Shown piece after piece: positions 42,158 to 54,367 of a stretch of DNA of 64,000 bases. This stretch comes from Isoetes taiwanensis (Eukaryota > Streptophyta > Lycopodiopsida > Isoetales > Isoetaceae), in NCBI GenBank assembly GCA_021234155.1, contig JAJEKV010000062.1, positions 3,445,305-3,509,304 on the forward strand, written 5' to 3'. Within the stretch, counting starts at the first letter, position 1. Each line of letters opens with the position of its first letter. Under the pieces are notes generated by a model. That model did not search any database. It had not been told where the DNA came from and worked only from the letters and a program-made list of their open reading frames with translations. Both the position numbers and the translations under genes were made by a program.

Positions 42158-42845
42158 AATAATAATAATAATAATAATAATATATTAGATCATGCTTCGT
42201 GAAGCCCTTAAGGGCAAGAAGCAGCAATTACAGATGTTTTCCAAAAGGAAAATCTATACCTCACACATAACATTTTAACAACAAGGATCTATGTTGTTCA
42301 ACTTCTAGAAAATATCTACCCAAGGAATTTGAATCTATCTGTAAAAGTGTATAGAAATCTGAAGTACCTATCTGATATCTATCCCGAATTTCCGAATATC
42401 TCGGGCATCTTAAGAAGGTATGTGCTTCATCTTCAACTTGATGTTCATCACATAATGTGCACAAACGTTCCAGTCTAGGAGTACCATTCCAACGGCCAAC
42501 CTCCACATGTAAGCGATGTGAGCTTGTTCTGTACCTTGCTATTGTCCTTCTTATCCATAGTGAATGTGACTTACGCAGGTAATCTTGGTCAGCAAATACA
42601 AGCATGAGATTTACCTCTCGCTTATAAAATTCCATCCTTGACCCCTTCGTCTCCCAAAGCCTCTCCATAACTTTCCCTTGGACTAGATCCCTAATCCCCT
42701 CATCTGTATCCGGCCAATCCTGTTCTTCAATCCCCCATCGTTGAAACCACTGAATAACTTCCCGCATCCAGCCATTATCCTGAGTTATTTCAGTAGCTAC
42801 TACTGGCAGCCTGGATCTGTCAAGTGTTCTGACTCGGGTGATATA
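42158..42845 (-). mobile_element. 5'-truncated LINE fragment nested in another LINE
   Basis: The minus-strand frame 42767-42261 reads MREVIQWFQRWGIEEQDWPD, TIARYRTSSHRLHVEVGRW and the zinc module CTLCDEHQVEDEAHTFLRC, ending at TAA. The 3' end GCCCTTAAGGGCTTCACGAAG leads into a (TTA)n tail (plus strand AATAATAAT at 42158-42182). It sits between the palm and thumb regions of the other LINE, so it inserted later. Target duplications could not be placed with confidence. Confidence 0.75.
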
Positions 42846-43701
42846 GGCTAGGGAAAAAAATCCAACAAGGAAATGACATTCTGCAAATTTTGCTCATCTG
42901 CGCGCAAAAAATAGAAAGTGTCATCCGTATATTGATTACATATCTCCTGCGACCCATTGTTCATAGGAAGTCCATGCAAAATTCCTTGAGCGGCAAGAGA
43001 GAAGACCTGGGCAAGGACCTCTGCCACAACTATAAATAACGATGAAGCTAATGGGAAGCCCTGACGGATGCCACGATCCACCTGAAAGAATGCTGAGGGC
43101 TCCCCTTGGAAGAGAATAGAAGAGCGAGCAGAATAATTAAGCCTCATGACATCATCTATGAATTGGGCATAAAACCAAAGCGTAAGAGACATTTCTCTAA
43201 GAAGGTCCAGTCAACACTGTCGTACGCTTTTGCAAAGTCCAGCTTCAAATATACAATTTTATGGCCCTGAAGTCGAGCTCAATAAATACCTTCATAAGTA
43301 GCAGCAACATTGTTCAATGTGCATCATCTTGGCAGAAATCCTGACTGTGTAGAGGATATTGAATCAGCAAGAATATTTCGAAGCTTTTGTGCATAAGCTT
43401 TGGCAAAATCTTGTATACATAAGATAGCAAGGTAATAGGGCGCCAGTCCGAAATTGATGAAGTCCCCTTCCATTGGGAAATGATAGAAATGTAGCTCGAG
43501 TTAAGAATTTTGTCTAGATGCCTTTACTGCTTGAAATCCTGAAATGCATCGTACACATCATCACCAACCCAATCCCAGAACTCCTGAAAGAACTCCACAA
43601 GAATACCATCAATTCCAGGACACTTTCCTTTCTTCAAAAGGAAGGTAGCAACTAATAAATCATTCACCGTAATCTCTGCTTCTAGAACAACTCTTCGCTC
43701 C
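42846..43701 (-). pseudogene. LINE RT palm
   Basis: The minus strand reads FFQVDRGIRQGFPLASSLFI, then QYTDDTFYFL, the catalytic box in which the usual QYADDT has Thr for Ala. Upstream, toward 43700, CPGIDGILVEFFQEFWD and KAYDSVDWTFL-like remnants are visible in several frames. It belongs to the LINE with endonuclease at 44.1-45.3 kb. Confidence 0.8.
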
Positions 43702-44541
43702 TCAAATATATATCTTTACAAGTAGTGCCTCCTGAAAATCTGATTGGAAGGAAAGGCGACGAGAAGAAAAAAGGGAAGAAAAGTGGCTATGTAGAAAGGA
43801 CTTAAATTGCTCAGGATCAGATATGAGAGGCCCATCTTGAACTTGGAGAGACACCATCGCAAAAGCTTGTCTCCGAATTTTTGCAGCTCTGAAAAAGAAG
43901 CCGGTGCAGCGATCCCGCCTCTTTGAACCATAGCAGGCCCGCTTTAACTCAAGCATGATGAATTTGCTCAGCTTCCATCTGTCTAATGCTGGGAAGAATC
44001 TGCTTCTCCTCTTGGTATCTGATGGTACAACAGACCTGTAAGCCACTAACTGTTGGTACAGAGTAATCAGAATCCCTTGATTAGCAGCAACTCGCTAATG
44101 ACCCCAATTCTTAGCAAAGGACTTCACAGCAGTCAGAGCATCAACAATCCCAGACATTCCTTTCCTTTTCACAAATGCAGAGGACCAAGCTTGCATGCAT
44201 CCATTCTTAAACTCCTCATCCTTCAAGTATGAAGTGTTTAACTTGAAATAAGTCTTGGTCTTGCTATGCGCCCCATCCTGAGAACAAGAGAAATATTGTG
44301 GATTGTGATCTGAAATAGAGTTGTCAAGCATGTTTTGGCGAGAGAAATTATGCAAATATGTAGCTGCCAATGCATTATAATATCCCCTGTCATGACATGC
44401 ATATGCTCTACCAGCTCCAAGCCAGCCATTGCACCAAGTGAAGGTTCCATCACCATCTACCTCTACCAAACCACAGTCATGCACCAAGCGCTGCCATTGT
44501 TCACGTTCAAAGCCTTGGACGATCAACTTCTGCCGCATCAA
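43702..44541 (-). pseudogene. LINE endonuclease C-terminus and EN-RT linker
   Basis: The frame 44541-44095 reads EREQWQRLVHDCGLVEVDGD, GTFTWCNGWLGAGRAYACHDR and NMLDNSISDHNPQYF, matching the APE-type endonuclease end (TW...DR...SDHxP, with the catalytic SDH present). The frame 44046-43702 reads the helical linker (FIMLELKRACYGSKRRDRC, FKSFLHSHFSSLF) that precedes RT. Confidence 0.75.
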
Positions 44542-44929
44542 TCAACTTCTAACTCTGCCATATTGAAGTCACTCACGAACAACCATGCAACATGAATCCC
44601 CAGTCGAACAAGTTTGGATCTCAAAGCAGCCCAGAGTGCACCTCTCTGATAAGGCCTATTCCTGGGAGATTTAATTATAACAAAAGGGATATGCCATCTG
44701 CGTTCAAGGGGTGGCCAAAAATGCCTTTGGTATACTGACTTATGAAAGCTAATTTAACCCCAAAAGTATATAGTTTACCCCAAATAGTGGTAAAAAAAAC
44801 CCCCTAATGGTACGTATGCCTACGTAAAGTGGTCAAAAAAACCCCTATAGTTGAACTCACATGTTCCGCCCAATAAATGTGAATCCCTTGGGGATCTATT
44901 GTGCGCATAACATTCACTAGTCCCCACTC
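44542..44929 (-). pseudogene. Decayed middle of LINE endonuclease
   Basis: ALWAALRSKLVRLGIHVAWL and FVSDFNMAELEVD (GDFN motif variant SDFN) are readable at about 44640-44550 on the minus strand. The stretch 44690-44880 contains AAAAAACCCC blocks and no coding signal and may be a small insertion. Confidence 0.5.
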
Positions 44930-45286
44930 TTATCCCTTATCAAACCACTTGATAATGATCCAGCGATCAAATCTGTCAGCATGAGTGAATATGACTGCTA
45001 TATCATGTCTCCATGTTGTAAGGACCCCCGCTTTTGCCGAGTCTACTGTAGCCACCAAGATGTTATATTGCATACCTACCACAGAAGCTACCTCTTGCAC
45101 ATTCTCCTTTTTGCACTTGTGCTCTTGTAAACAATAGAAATATGAATTCAACCTGGCAAGAGCCATGGAAAGTCTGCTCCTTTTGGTTGGCGAAGAAGCA
45201 ACATCCCGAACATTCCAGGAAACCAGCTTCATAATATAGGGGGTCTGATGGCTGGTGTTCCAAATCCATGGAGTCGCTATTAGCAC
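44930..45286 (-). pseudogene. LINE APE endonuclease N-terminus
   Basis: MKLVSWNVRDVASSPTKRSR at about 45232 is the start signature of plant L1 endonuclease, followed by FYCLQEHKCKKENV carrying the catalytic Glu (LQE). The frame is open for 118 codons. It begins the minus-strand LINE that runs to 40.8 kb. Confidence 0.8.
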
Positions 45287-45289
45287 ATG

Positions 45290-46343
45290 ATGTTTCCACC
45301 TGATCAGCCCAGTTCAGTCCAGATGATGCAGGAAGGGTTGTAACAATGGTAGCCATTGCTGGTTCAACAGGACTAGCACTCTCAGTAAGAAGAGATTGTG
45401 GTGCAACAGACAAGTTGCTGATGCAACATAGGGCTGGTCTCTAAATCAAAGTGAAATCTTAAGCATAATACTCCATGGAAGCATTTATATTTGCATCCCC
45501 AGAACTGGTCCCATACGTTCAAATTGCTATGTCTCATTTTCCTTGGATACTGCAAAATAATAATTTAGTACTATTTATCACATTTTCATGGTGCTTTCAG
45601 TCCGTAAAAGCCATATTTGAGGTTCTTTGTGGCTTCGATTTTCATCCTTACCCAATGTGTAATTTTTCTTGGGTATGGTTGCGAGATTCACATAAATCAT
45701 TAAGGATGCCCAAGAACACCGTCCGTTGTTTGAACCTCCACATACCTTGCTAATGTCCGTATGTTTCCGATGTGGCATGCTAGCTATAATAATTGATTCT
45801 AAACAGATTGGAGGCCCAGAAATTTATTAAAATGGGCTCTTCTAAATACTGCAAAAATATTAAAAGGGTTACTCTCGTAAAATCGCAAAGGTTGGATTGT
45901 AGAGTTTAATCATGTTATAATCATGAAATATTGATATGACCTAGACAAAATTATGATGGAGCAAGATTTATCTAACCTAAGATTAATGGTTGAATTTGAA
46001 GGCTTTACTCAATATGGGATATATCCCATATTGGAGGGAACCGTTATTCGAAAAGGAAAAGTTGCTTCATTGAGGATTCTTTGGATCGATCGGCTCGCCA
46101 TAGCGACCGCATCCTGATCTACAAATATAGAAGAAGGATTTAACATATTGCATCGATGGATTGACGGTGCCTTGCAGGTGTTACAAGACTAATTCTAATG
46201 CTGCTTGGGCTATCGAAGGTGAAGTCAATGCTGCTACAGTGATATGGTCAATACCTCAGCTACAGTGATTTTACTATAGTATGTTAAAGGTTAAGTTATA
46301 AGGTTGGTTCATAAGCTATTAAGACATTTGAATCAAATATGTC
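45290..46343. other. No assignable gene
   Basis: Up to 45.43 kb it may still be LINE 5' leader. The remainder is AT-rich with short frames only. CAGCTACAGTGAT and CTGCTACAGTGAT repeat near 46232-46270. Confidence 0.4.
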
Positions 46344-46716
46344 AACGATCCGCGTAGCGGATCAGGATTCTTATGCAAGACGAGCATGCATGCATTGCAT
46401 GCATCGCATGCATTTTTAGGCCGTTCATCAGGTTAGGGGATCGCTATTTATTGCAGAGTTCTTCATCGACTGTTCATCGGCGCTTTCTCATCTCTCAGCA
46501 GTATCCATGGCTTCTATTCTTTTATCTCATGCGGAGGAGGGGCTTCTTCTTGCATGAGCTACTCTTTCTTAACCATTCCTACCCTTTCTAACCTCTTCTA
46601 TCTTTGCCTTTTTGTCCGGCATAGGACAATTCTTCAACTTTTTTCCTGGGATCTAGTATTTGAAGTTCTCTGGTATCGGGATGTTGTTGTTTTCATGCGA
46701 GTCGCAGAGCAAGAAT
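46344..46716 (+). repeat. Hairpin-rich repeat family, short unit
   Basis: Begins with the hairpin GATCCGC-GTA-GCGGATC (46347-46363), then ATTCTTATGCAAGACGAGCATG and CATGCATG palindromes, and shares GTTCATCGGCGCTTTCTCATC with unit 2. It ends TTTTCATGCGAGTCGCAGAGCAAGAAT. The middle is different: hairpins I-III of the other copies are absent, so it is an internally deleted or divergent member. Confidence 0.6.
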
Positions 46717-46718
46717 GT

Positions 46719-47445
46719 CATCGATCCGCGTAACAGATCGGGATTGTTGCGCAAGACGAGCATGCATGCATTGCATGTATGCATCACATGCATTTTTAGG
46801 CCGTTCATCAGGTTGGGGGATCGCTATATATTGCAGAGTTCTTCATCGACCGTTCATCGGCGCTTTCTCATCTCGCAAAGAAGATCCGCTCCCCCCCTCC
46901 CCTTTAAAATTGTTATTTATATGTTCATTTTTGTTATAATTGTCGCGTGGCACGCGTGACCAGCCCCTCATTTTTTCGAGGTGTAAATATTGTTTTTTTG
47001 TCGCATGGCATTTGTGACCAACCCCTCGCTTTTCGAGGTTTTTTCTCTATTGGTTTTTCTGTTGGTAATGTGCAGGTCCAGGGGTGATGCGTGACTTCGG
47101 TATTCTCTGTGGAGCGTGGGTTTTTTTGTGGGAATGTTTAGCAGCCCTGCGTTGTCCAAGCCCCTTGCCCAGATTTTATCGCTAGGGTTTTTCCTCGAAA
47201 ACCCAAAAGGACAGGGTTTTTTAATCCCGACGATAAGCTCTCGGCAGGTACACTAGCCAACATCTGTAGCACACAATTTTATTTGGGGTCCAGGTCTTAT
47301 AACTGGATATCCCCTATGTTTTTCATTTTTTGGGTAGCCTGCGATGTGCAGCTACCCACCCTATACCATTGTAGAAAAAACTGCTGAGATGAATGAAAAT
47401 CCTAGCTAGATGTTGTTGTTTTCATGCGAGTCACAGAGCAAGAAT
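46719..47445 (+). repeat. Hairpin-rich repeat family, full unit (copy 2)
   Basis: Same order of elements as copy 1 at 11505-12129, opposite orientation. Shared features: CGCGTGGCACGCG (about 46946), CAGCCCCTC...GAGG (twice, the second in a local duplication with GTCGCATGGCATTTGTGAC), GTGCAGGTCCAGG, then hairpin I (47176-47236), hairpin II (47285-47314), hairpin III (47332-47357), CCATTGTAGAAAA, CTGCTGAGATGAATGA and the end TTTTCATGCGAGTC. Stem bases differ from copy 1 in compensating pairs. No common reading frame. Confidence 0.7.
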
Positions 47446-47640
47446 TTGGCTTTTGAATTAATAAAGTTGTGGACATAGATTTGATCTTAAATAGTCTAGA
47501 CAAATTTGATCTATAGCAGTCAAAGCCAAGTCAACATGTCAAGCAGGTTTGGTGCTAACTTGCTTAATGCTATAGAGGTGTTTAAAGGTGAAAGTGGTTT
47601 TCAAATCTTGAAGCAAAGCATCAGAGAAGTTCTAGAATTT
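47446..47640 (+). other. Short gap before the copia fragment
   Basis: Contains GGTGCTAACTTGCTTAATGCT and a readable FKGESGFQILKQSIREVLEF-like stretch just upstream of the copia gag; no LTR recognised. Confidence 0.35.
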
Positions 47641-48870
47641 GAAAATCTATGGACTTGATTGAACCAAGTACAAGTAGGTGTCATGGTACTAATGTTGCCA
47701 TAGGAACATTAAGTGCAGGGGGAACTAGTTCCAGCTCAAATGGAGAAGGTTCTACTTTGGTGGAAGTGCAGGAATTGCTGAAGGGAGCAACAATACTGCA
47801 CAAGCAACATCTGCAACAAGTGTTAAAGTGGATGAACAGCTAAAAATCATGGAAGCACAAGCAATTATTTGCTGCAAGGTTGGTCCAGTGATTAAGCTTA
47901 AACTAAGAGGATTAAGCCTTAGAGAGATGTGGCTATATACGACTAAAAACTATGAAGCTAAAACATCTTCACAAATAGATGTTCTAGAAAAACAATTAAG
48001 GAAGTTGAAATTGCATGACAAGGAAAACATATCAGAATTTCTTGAAAATTTTGATTCCATTATTGCTGATCTAGAAGGGGCAGGTGTAATATTAAATGAA
48101 TAATACCAGCTATTGGCTATCTCTATAGCAGTTTCACACAATGTCTATCTTGCTACATTGTTAAGAAATATTGCAAAATCCAAAGAGCATGCTATTCAAA
48201 TGATAAGGACAGAGTTTGAACAAAAACAAATGGGACACGAAGATGATGAGCAGACCACTGAAGTTCTGTATGCTGGAAAATATAAAGGTAAGAAAAATGA
48301 CAAGGATAGGATTGGTCCATGTTATAACTACAATAATTATGGACATTTGAAGGCTGACTGCCCTAAAACAAGAAAGGACACTGTATGCTATAATTGTGAA
48401 AGAAAAGGGCATCTTGCTTCTAATTGCTCTATCCCTAAGGGTCTGAACTATAAAGGGAGAGGCAGAGGTAGAGGCAATCGAGGGGGATCAGCTACCAGAG
48501 GAAAAGCAGCAGTCAAGAATAATCCATCCCTGAATCTGGCCCAGGATACTCGAGGAGATGAAGATGAACAAAATGAAGATGATGAGGTAATGCGTCCTAA
48601 ACTGTGCCACTTAATGCATGATGCAAATAACCATGATATGATGATTATAGATTTAGGAGCTGAGAGGACAGTGACCTCTTCTTCACGCTTGCTAAAGGAT
48701 TGCAGAGGAGTCAAAGGAGGACATATGTAGTTGGGAAATGGTGAATTACAAGAAATCAAAGACACTGGAATGCTGGAACTATTTGACTTAGAAGGAAAGG
48801 CTGTCAGATTAGGAGAAGTACTTTGTGTACCAGGGCTAGTTAGAAACTTAATCTCAGGGCAATAATTGGG
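47641..48870 (+). pseudogene. Ty1/copia gag and protease fragment
   Basis: Copia gag reads TTKNYEAKTSSQIDVLEKQL, LKLHDKENISEFLENFDSII and, after two stops near 48101, SIAVSHNVYLATLLRNI. Two zinc knuckles follow: CYNYNNYGHLKADC, in which the second Cys is Tyr, and an intact CYNCERKGHLASNC, then a Gly/Arg-rich tail. The protease start MIIDLGAERTVTSS (usual D-S-G-A replaced by D-L-G-A) leads to VLCVPGLVRNLISGQ, after which homology ends. LTRs, integrase and RT are missing. Confidence 0.85.
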
Positions 48871-50421
48871 AATTAATGAGGTTACCTAGGATCATCTGCT
48901 ACTGAAGGTTTTAGGGCCTCTACCTTCCCACATACACAGGAGAGCATAAAATGGAACATCATCATCATAAAAGAGCTGAGATACCGAATAATATCTAATC
49001 TATCTACCTAAACATACATGGTTAGGTTCATTCGTTAAGGCTGGTGATCTTAGGATCTATAGGGCTGCTAAGACTGATCTAACATATTATCCTAGCTCAT
49101 TGCCGGGCTAAGAGTCGGCTTTGCACAAATCGCATATTATCTGATCCCTGGCTTGCTCCAGCTCCCAGAATCGCATCCATGCCTTCGTTCTTGCTGAAGA
49201 CAGCTGCTCCTAAGAGAACTATTGTGCAAATGCGGCTCGGCGGTGCCTGACAATGTGGAATAGCAGCTTAGCGTGGCCAGAATGGCCCAAGGAAGCCAAC
49301 ATGGGTTTTCCCTTTTGTTCCTTTTACATGAACTTTTAGGTTTAGGTTAGAAGGGACCAAGGGGGCTTTACCACTTGGCAAAGGGGTTTAATTGCATACG
49401 TTTAATATACATGTGCAACATACGAGGTTGCCACCTAGGCGCAACTCTTTACGGCTCTCAAGTACTTGTCATGGTGACATGTACGTGTGACGTGGTAGTA
49501 TAATATACGTATTCGGACCGTATGTTATGCTGGAATGTCATAGATAGCTAGAAAAGGCACTTCGACATTGCTATTCATCAACGGAGACATGTCATAAAAT
49601 GTTTTACTCATAAATATGAAGGTTTCCTTATTCATCAATCTCCGTTTAATTGCCAAATAAGCTTTAAAGCAAGCATGAATTAATCAGATTGCTCTGATGG
49701 TCTGAAAGACACTTCTGGCATTAACAAGGCTAAAGTTATAACAATTTGCGATTGTAGCATATATAAATCTTGTTAATGGACTTTGAGAACAAATAATGCT
49801 GCAAACAAAAATACCTTGCATGCTACAGAACTTAATAGGTCCTTGCGTGCTACATAGTTTAGATTCATGCAAGGCACGTGCTGTGGTGTGCAATCTCTTC
49901 TATAAAATAGAGAACAATCTAAAAAAGGGATTCCAAGCATGAAACCAGAATGATAATCTCTTCAAGTGTAAGCAATATTTCTTTGTGTAGCCTCAAAAAG
50001 TATCTCACAACCTGTGCAGCCTTTTTTCCTGTAGTTTAAATATCTGTTAGCTTATATAACATGTAAATCTCATACAAATCACACTTCTTTACCCTTTGGT
50101 TGGTCCTGTGAAGTTATTCTATACAGTCATTTGTTTTCCTTTCAAATCTGCAACATACATTGCAATGTCAGCCTATGTAACATTTGAAGGGGCATGTACG
50201 CTAACTAGATTAACCTTTTCCTTGATCCATTACGAAGTCATCAAACAATAGCTTGTCTTTCTCACCTAGACTATATTGATGTGAGATATAGCGTTATAAG
50301 TAAGAGAAGCCAACGAAATGATTGAGTCAAGAGAAATCTCTTGACTATCCGACAAGTCATAAGTAAATAATGTATGCCTCTTTTTTCCATCTTCATGTGC
50401 ATTATACGACGCAAGATTAAT
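48871..50421. other. No assignable gene
   Basis: Non-coding sequence with no repeat boundary recognised. Only short frames without domain motifs occur on either strand. Confidence 0.45.
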
Positions 50422-53225
50422 TTACATAGCATATGAAGGGCGGCCAGCTAAGTTAATACGTTCTCTACTTTCTTTCCATGACCGTCCAGACTTTATTCGC
50501 ATGTTGAGCACTCTACCTATGTACCAAACATAATCCATAGCATTTCTTCTTAGTTGCACATCTTCTTTGCATGTTCGCTTTCTTGTTTGCATCCTTTGTT
50601 CTCTTTCAACCTCAAAGTACACAGCACAATCTGATCCAATCCCTAGTAGTGTTGCAGCATCTAACTTTTGATCTGAAGTTAGTGGATAGACTTTGGACTT
50701 CACTTTTCTTAATCTATCCTCGGAAAGTCACGGGCTGCCATCAAGTTGGTGCACTAATGTTGCCTTGTAAATCAGCTTGCCATCGATTTCAATTTGTCTT
50801 TCAACTCTTATATCTACACCATACTCTTTCTCGTCCAACATTTCGTCAAACACGTGACTTAATTCTAGTTGTGCAGCAACATCACCATCATCTTTATCTT
50901 CCTTTAATGGTACTTGAGTTCCACCATCATTTTTCAATGTTAAATCAGATTCATCCACCAAATGAGCACTTTCTAATTGTTTGTAATAATCTTGATGAAA
51001 GAAAACTTCGAACTTCCATGGCTCCTCCCACCAATACGTCTCTTTATTGCTGTCATTGCAAGTGATACCTACTGTTTTACACATGCCTTTGGCACATGAG
51101 AACCCCGCTTTCAATGCCTCTACAATTTTGTCATCCGTATTCACATCCATATAATCAGTTAAGTCACAACAAATTTCCTTTTCATCATCTTCGAACCGCT
51201 TTTCCGTAAGTTGCTATACATTCTCTTGCTTAGCATGCGCAGCTGGAAATAACAATTTAGACAATGCTTGAAATTGTGCCACTCAATTTAGGGCACCAAC
51301 ACTCTCCAACAAATCTGCCCCATCGTATGACCGCTTGTTTTGCACCATACCACCAACCTTTGAGAAGAAATTCTCACATGCATCTAATCCTATGCAATGT
51401 AAGGCACAGGTAGGCTACTACAATTGTCTCCAAAATATCGTATTCACAATACTACGCAATGACACGAGAGCTGAACATCCATAAAAGTTTCTCTGTTGAT
51501 AAAATTCTTTTTCAAAGAATGTGTATCATGCTTCAAAATCCATAACCTCCATAACCTAGAAAGACGTAAATTGTTATCTTCCTATCAATTTGTTTGCCAT
51601 AACAAAATATGATAACAAATCTAAGAAAGAAGGAGACAGTTGATGCAACTTCTACTCGAGCTCTTCGGCCCATATAAGGTGACAAAAAATGTCAATGTAG
51701 CTTGAAACAATTGATAAGTACATTTCCATACCAAGAGTTCTCATTGACGGGCTATTGCCACCATTCCTAAGACTTCTTAAGCATGCTTGCACCTTCCTAA
51801 AAGAAATTCATTGTGCTGCTCTACAATTTTGCCTATATTTTCTCTCCACGTCTCCAATTTCTAAACCATACCTTTGACATGTTTTAAATATGTGCCAAAC
51901 ATCATTCAATGTAACCAATTCTGCACCTAAATATAACCTCCTCGATGCATTATCCAATGGATTAACAAGCTTCTTGCCATTATGAATGAAATCTTGGTCA
52001 TATAGACCATATACACCACCTCCATCTTGAATGGCGGCATTGATGACCCATCCTTCCTATGGTATTGCATAACATTTGCCTTGTCCTTTCAGCGTTGTAT
52101 AATCTCCAACCATGCACTTTCTACGCCGAGCATCCCCATCAGAACTATACCCAATAAGTGGCCCAATAACATTCTCTAAATATAGCCTCCGATAATGATG
52201 TATAAGCTGCCATCATTGTCTTACATCTGCTGCATTGAACTTGTTACAAGTGAGTTGAATAACTAATACTAGCTTTGGTAATCTGGCATGTAAAGGGTTC
52301 ACAATGAAAACCCGCCCGTAATGTGCAAGCATATTTTGTTCAAATGATTGTAACCTGTATCTCTAGGTCCGACAACAACTACAAAAGATGAGTCATATTT
52401 ATGGTCTTGCATTGGACCACAAAAACCAATGCGGAAATCATCTCGTGCAACCCAAAGAACGACGCTTTTGATTACAGTTTCATCTTCTGCAACAATTACA
52501 AGTATGTATCCTTCACTCAAGAATAACTCTTTCATATGTTTGCTGTATGTTTGAGATAGGTGTTTGAATGTACTTTCATGGATACCCAATCTATAAACAA
52601 AGTTCTTTCTTGTGGATCTCATTGTCATTAGAACCAGCAAAATTAATAGATAAAAAATTATGCATGCGCCTCCCACCCCGAATTTTTATGGTTTCAAACA
52701 ATTCCTTTGTGGTGCTCTTATGGCACTTTTTATGGCCTAGTCGAATGATGTTCTGAGCAACATCTGTCAAGAAAACCCATAGGCCAGGTTTACCATCAAA
52801 TTTTCCTGCATAATGTGCCTCTATGATATCTGCAAAACTTCATTTCATATTCATGGATTCTGATAAACTTTCTCCAATTGTGCGCGCTCTTACAGAAAAT
52901 GTCACAACTCTCTTTTTACAGAAGAACAACTCCTTCTTCAACCTCCTCACTTCAGTCCTTGCTCCCTTGGCTGTATTAAGCATTTCAATGTGAGTTAAAT
53001 AATCCACTCTTATCTGTGAATTTGGAGCCCTTTCTCCTCTTTTCTTATAGTCCTTACTTTGTTGTTCCACTTTCATATAGAAATTCTTCTCTTTTGGTAT
53101 CTTGGCACAATGTAAACATTGATAATTATCGAACAGTTTACCATCAATACTAATCCCTTGGCATTTTATGTGCCTGAACGCCCCATTAATAATAGTTTCC
53201 TTCCCATTTCTCTCTAGCGAAGCAT
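50422..53225 (-). pseudogene. Decayed gene of an unnamed, widespread family
   Basis: Minus-strand order: KLFDNYQCLHCAKIPKEKNF (about 53135), the ORF 53076-52840 with RRLKKELFFCKKRVV, AHYAGKFDGKPGLW (about 52800), the ORF 52676-52299 with YILVIVAEDETVIKSVVLWV and VVVVGPRDTGYNHLNKICL, then NPLHARLPKLVLV, CNKFNAADV, LENVIGPLIGYSSDGDARRR (about 52150), VYGLYDQDFIHNGKKLVNPL (about 51990), and the Asp/Glu-rich ORFs 51150-50728 and 50703-50422. Similar proteins with AEDET, GYN, NPLH, SDGDxRRR and HNGKKLxNPL motifs occur unannotated in cnidarians, algae and plants; I recall no name. Spaced acidic residues suggest a nuclease or transposase fold, which is inference. Many frameshifts are present. Confidence 0.55.
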
Positions 53226-54367
53226 GCAGATTAGGTTCACAGTAGGTTTACACTTATAGTTGTTTAGGACAATTCAGTACTGCCCCGGAGGACACAACTG
53301 AGTTCGTGTATCCATAGCCTCTTGGAGGTATGACCCCAACAAGCCCACGGAGGCCGTATTCAATAACTCATGCAGTGGCTGGTCAGGCACAACTAACCGA
53401 ACATACAACCCCGGATATGGGCGATGCTGGGCAGATCTGACGGGCATGACATTCGTCTTCAATGGCGTCCTGGTGGCATCACTGACAAGGCCTATCCTCC
53501 CGTGCTTCCCAAGTCCATCGCCCTGTCTCAATGCGGAGATGATGTGCACCCATGCGATGGAAGCTATAAGTCTGCACTTCTTCATGGGCAAATGGGGGCG
53601 CAAGTACTGGTGCAGGCCTCTCGTGAGCGCAGGATTGACTTGCCGTCGATAGTGTGCCATCTTAACGTGTGTCAGAGCATCTGCATCCCAGAGCTTGCCA
53701 AGGAAGCTAGCATCTATCTCACAATGATCAAGAGAAGTTAGTCCTTTGATAAGCCTCTACAGAAAGTAGCTACAGCATTGAAAACGTTTTCTTATAATGC
53801 TTTGATTAACAATCTCTCATCTACGCGAGGTGAATGGTCCATGTAATTGGAAATCCTTTTCATTTTGCCATTATCCAATTCTAAACTAAGACAACCTTTG
53901 GCTAAGAGCTATGATCTGTGCTTCAACAAAGCTCATTATGCTTTTGGATTTCAAAAATGGAGTCAACTAGGTAGATTACATACAACTTTTCTTAAAATCA
54001 TCTCTAATTAGGCATCTCAAACAAATAGGAGCTATAGGGGAGCTATTGTAACAGTGGCTCCAATGCACGTCACAATCCTGAAGAAATGAAAGCATCAGAT
54101 TCAGATGCTGGAATTGCCTTACAAAATACATTGATATATTCTGTATTGACAGAAGCCAAATGAGATCCTGACTTGGTGAGGATCCTAATGCTGCAATCAT
54201 AAGCTAGTGTCATGCAATTGCAGCTCTCAATAGACCATGAAAAAGGGGTCTTCCTGGTAAGAGACTACTTTCAATCATTATGATGTCAGAATACTTGTTG
54301 ATGGCCGAGACTTGAAACCATTGTGCACTCTGCAGCCAATAGCTTGGTATCAATTTCCGAGAGAGAT
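53226..54367. other. Unassigned; overlapping frames at 53.27-53.74 kb
   Basis: Both strands are open at 53274-53741 (128 codons minus, 105 plus). On the plus strand a second frame reads PGYGRCWADLTGMTFVFNG and, further on, SFDKPLQKVATALKTFSYNA and YDLCFNKAHYAFGFQKWSQL, which look protein-like but match nothing I recognise. A plus-strand retroelement remnant is possible. Confidence 0.3.

Noticed and set aside
46719..47445. Hammerhead ribozyme (retrozyme) in the hairpin-rich repeat
   Set aside because: No CTGATGA plus GAAA core arrangement was found on either strand; CTGCTGAGATGAATGA resembles it only superficially.
53274..53741. Overlapping ORFs on both strands as genes
   Set aside because: Neither strand shows a recognisable domain, and mutual openness suggests composition effects.
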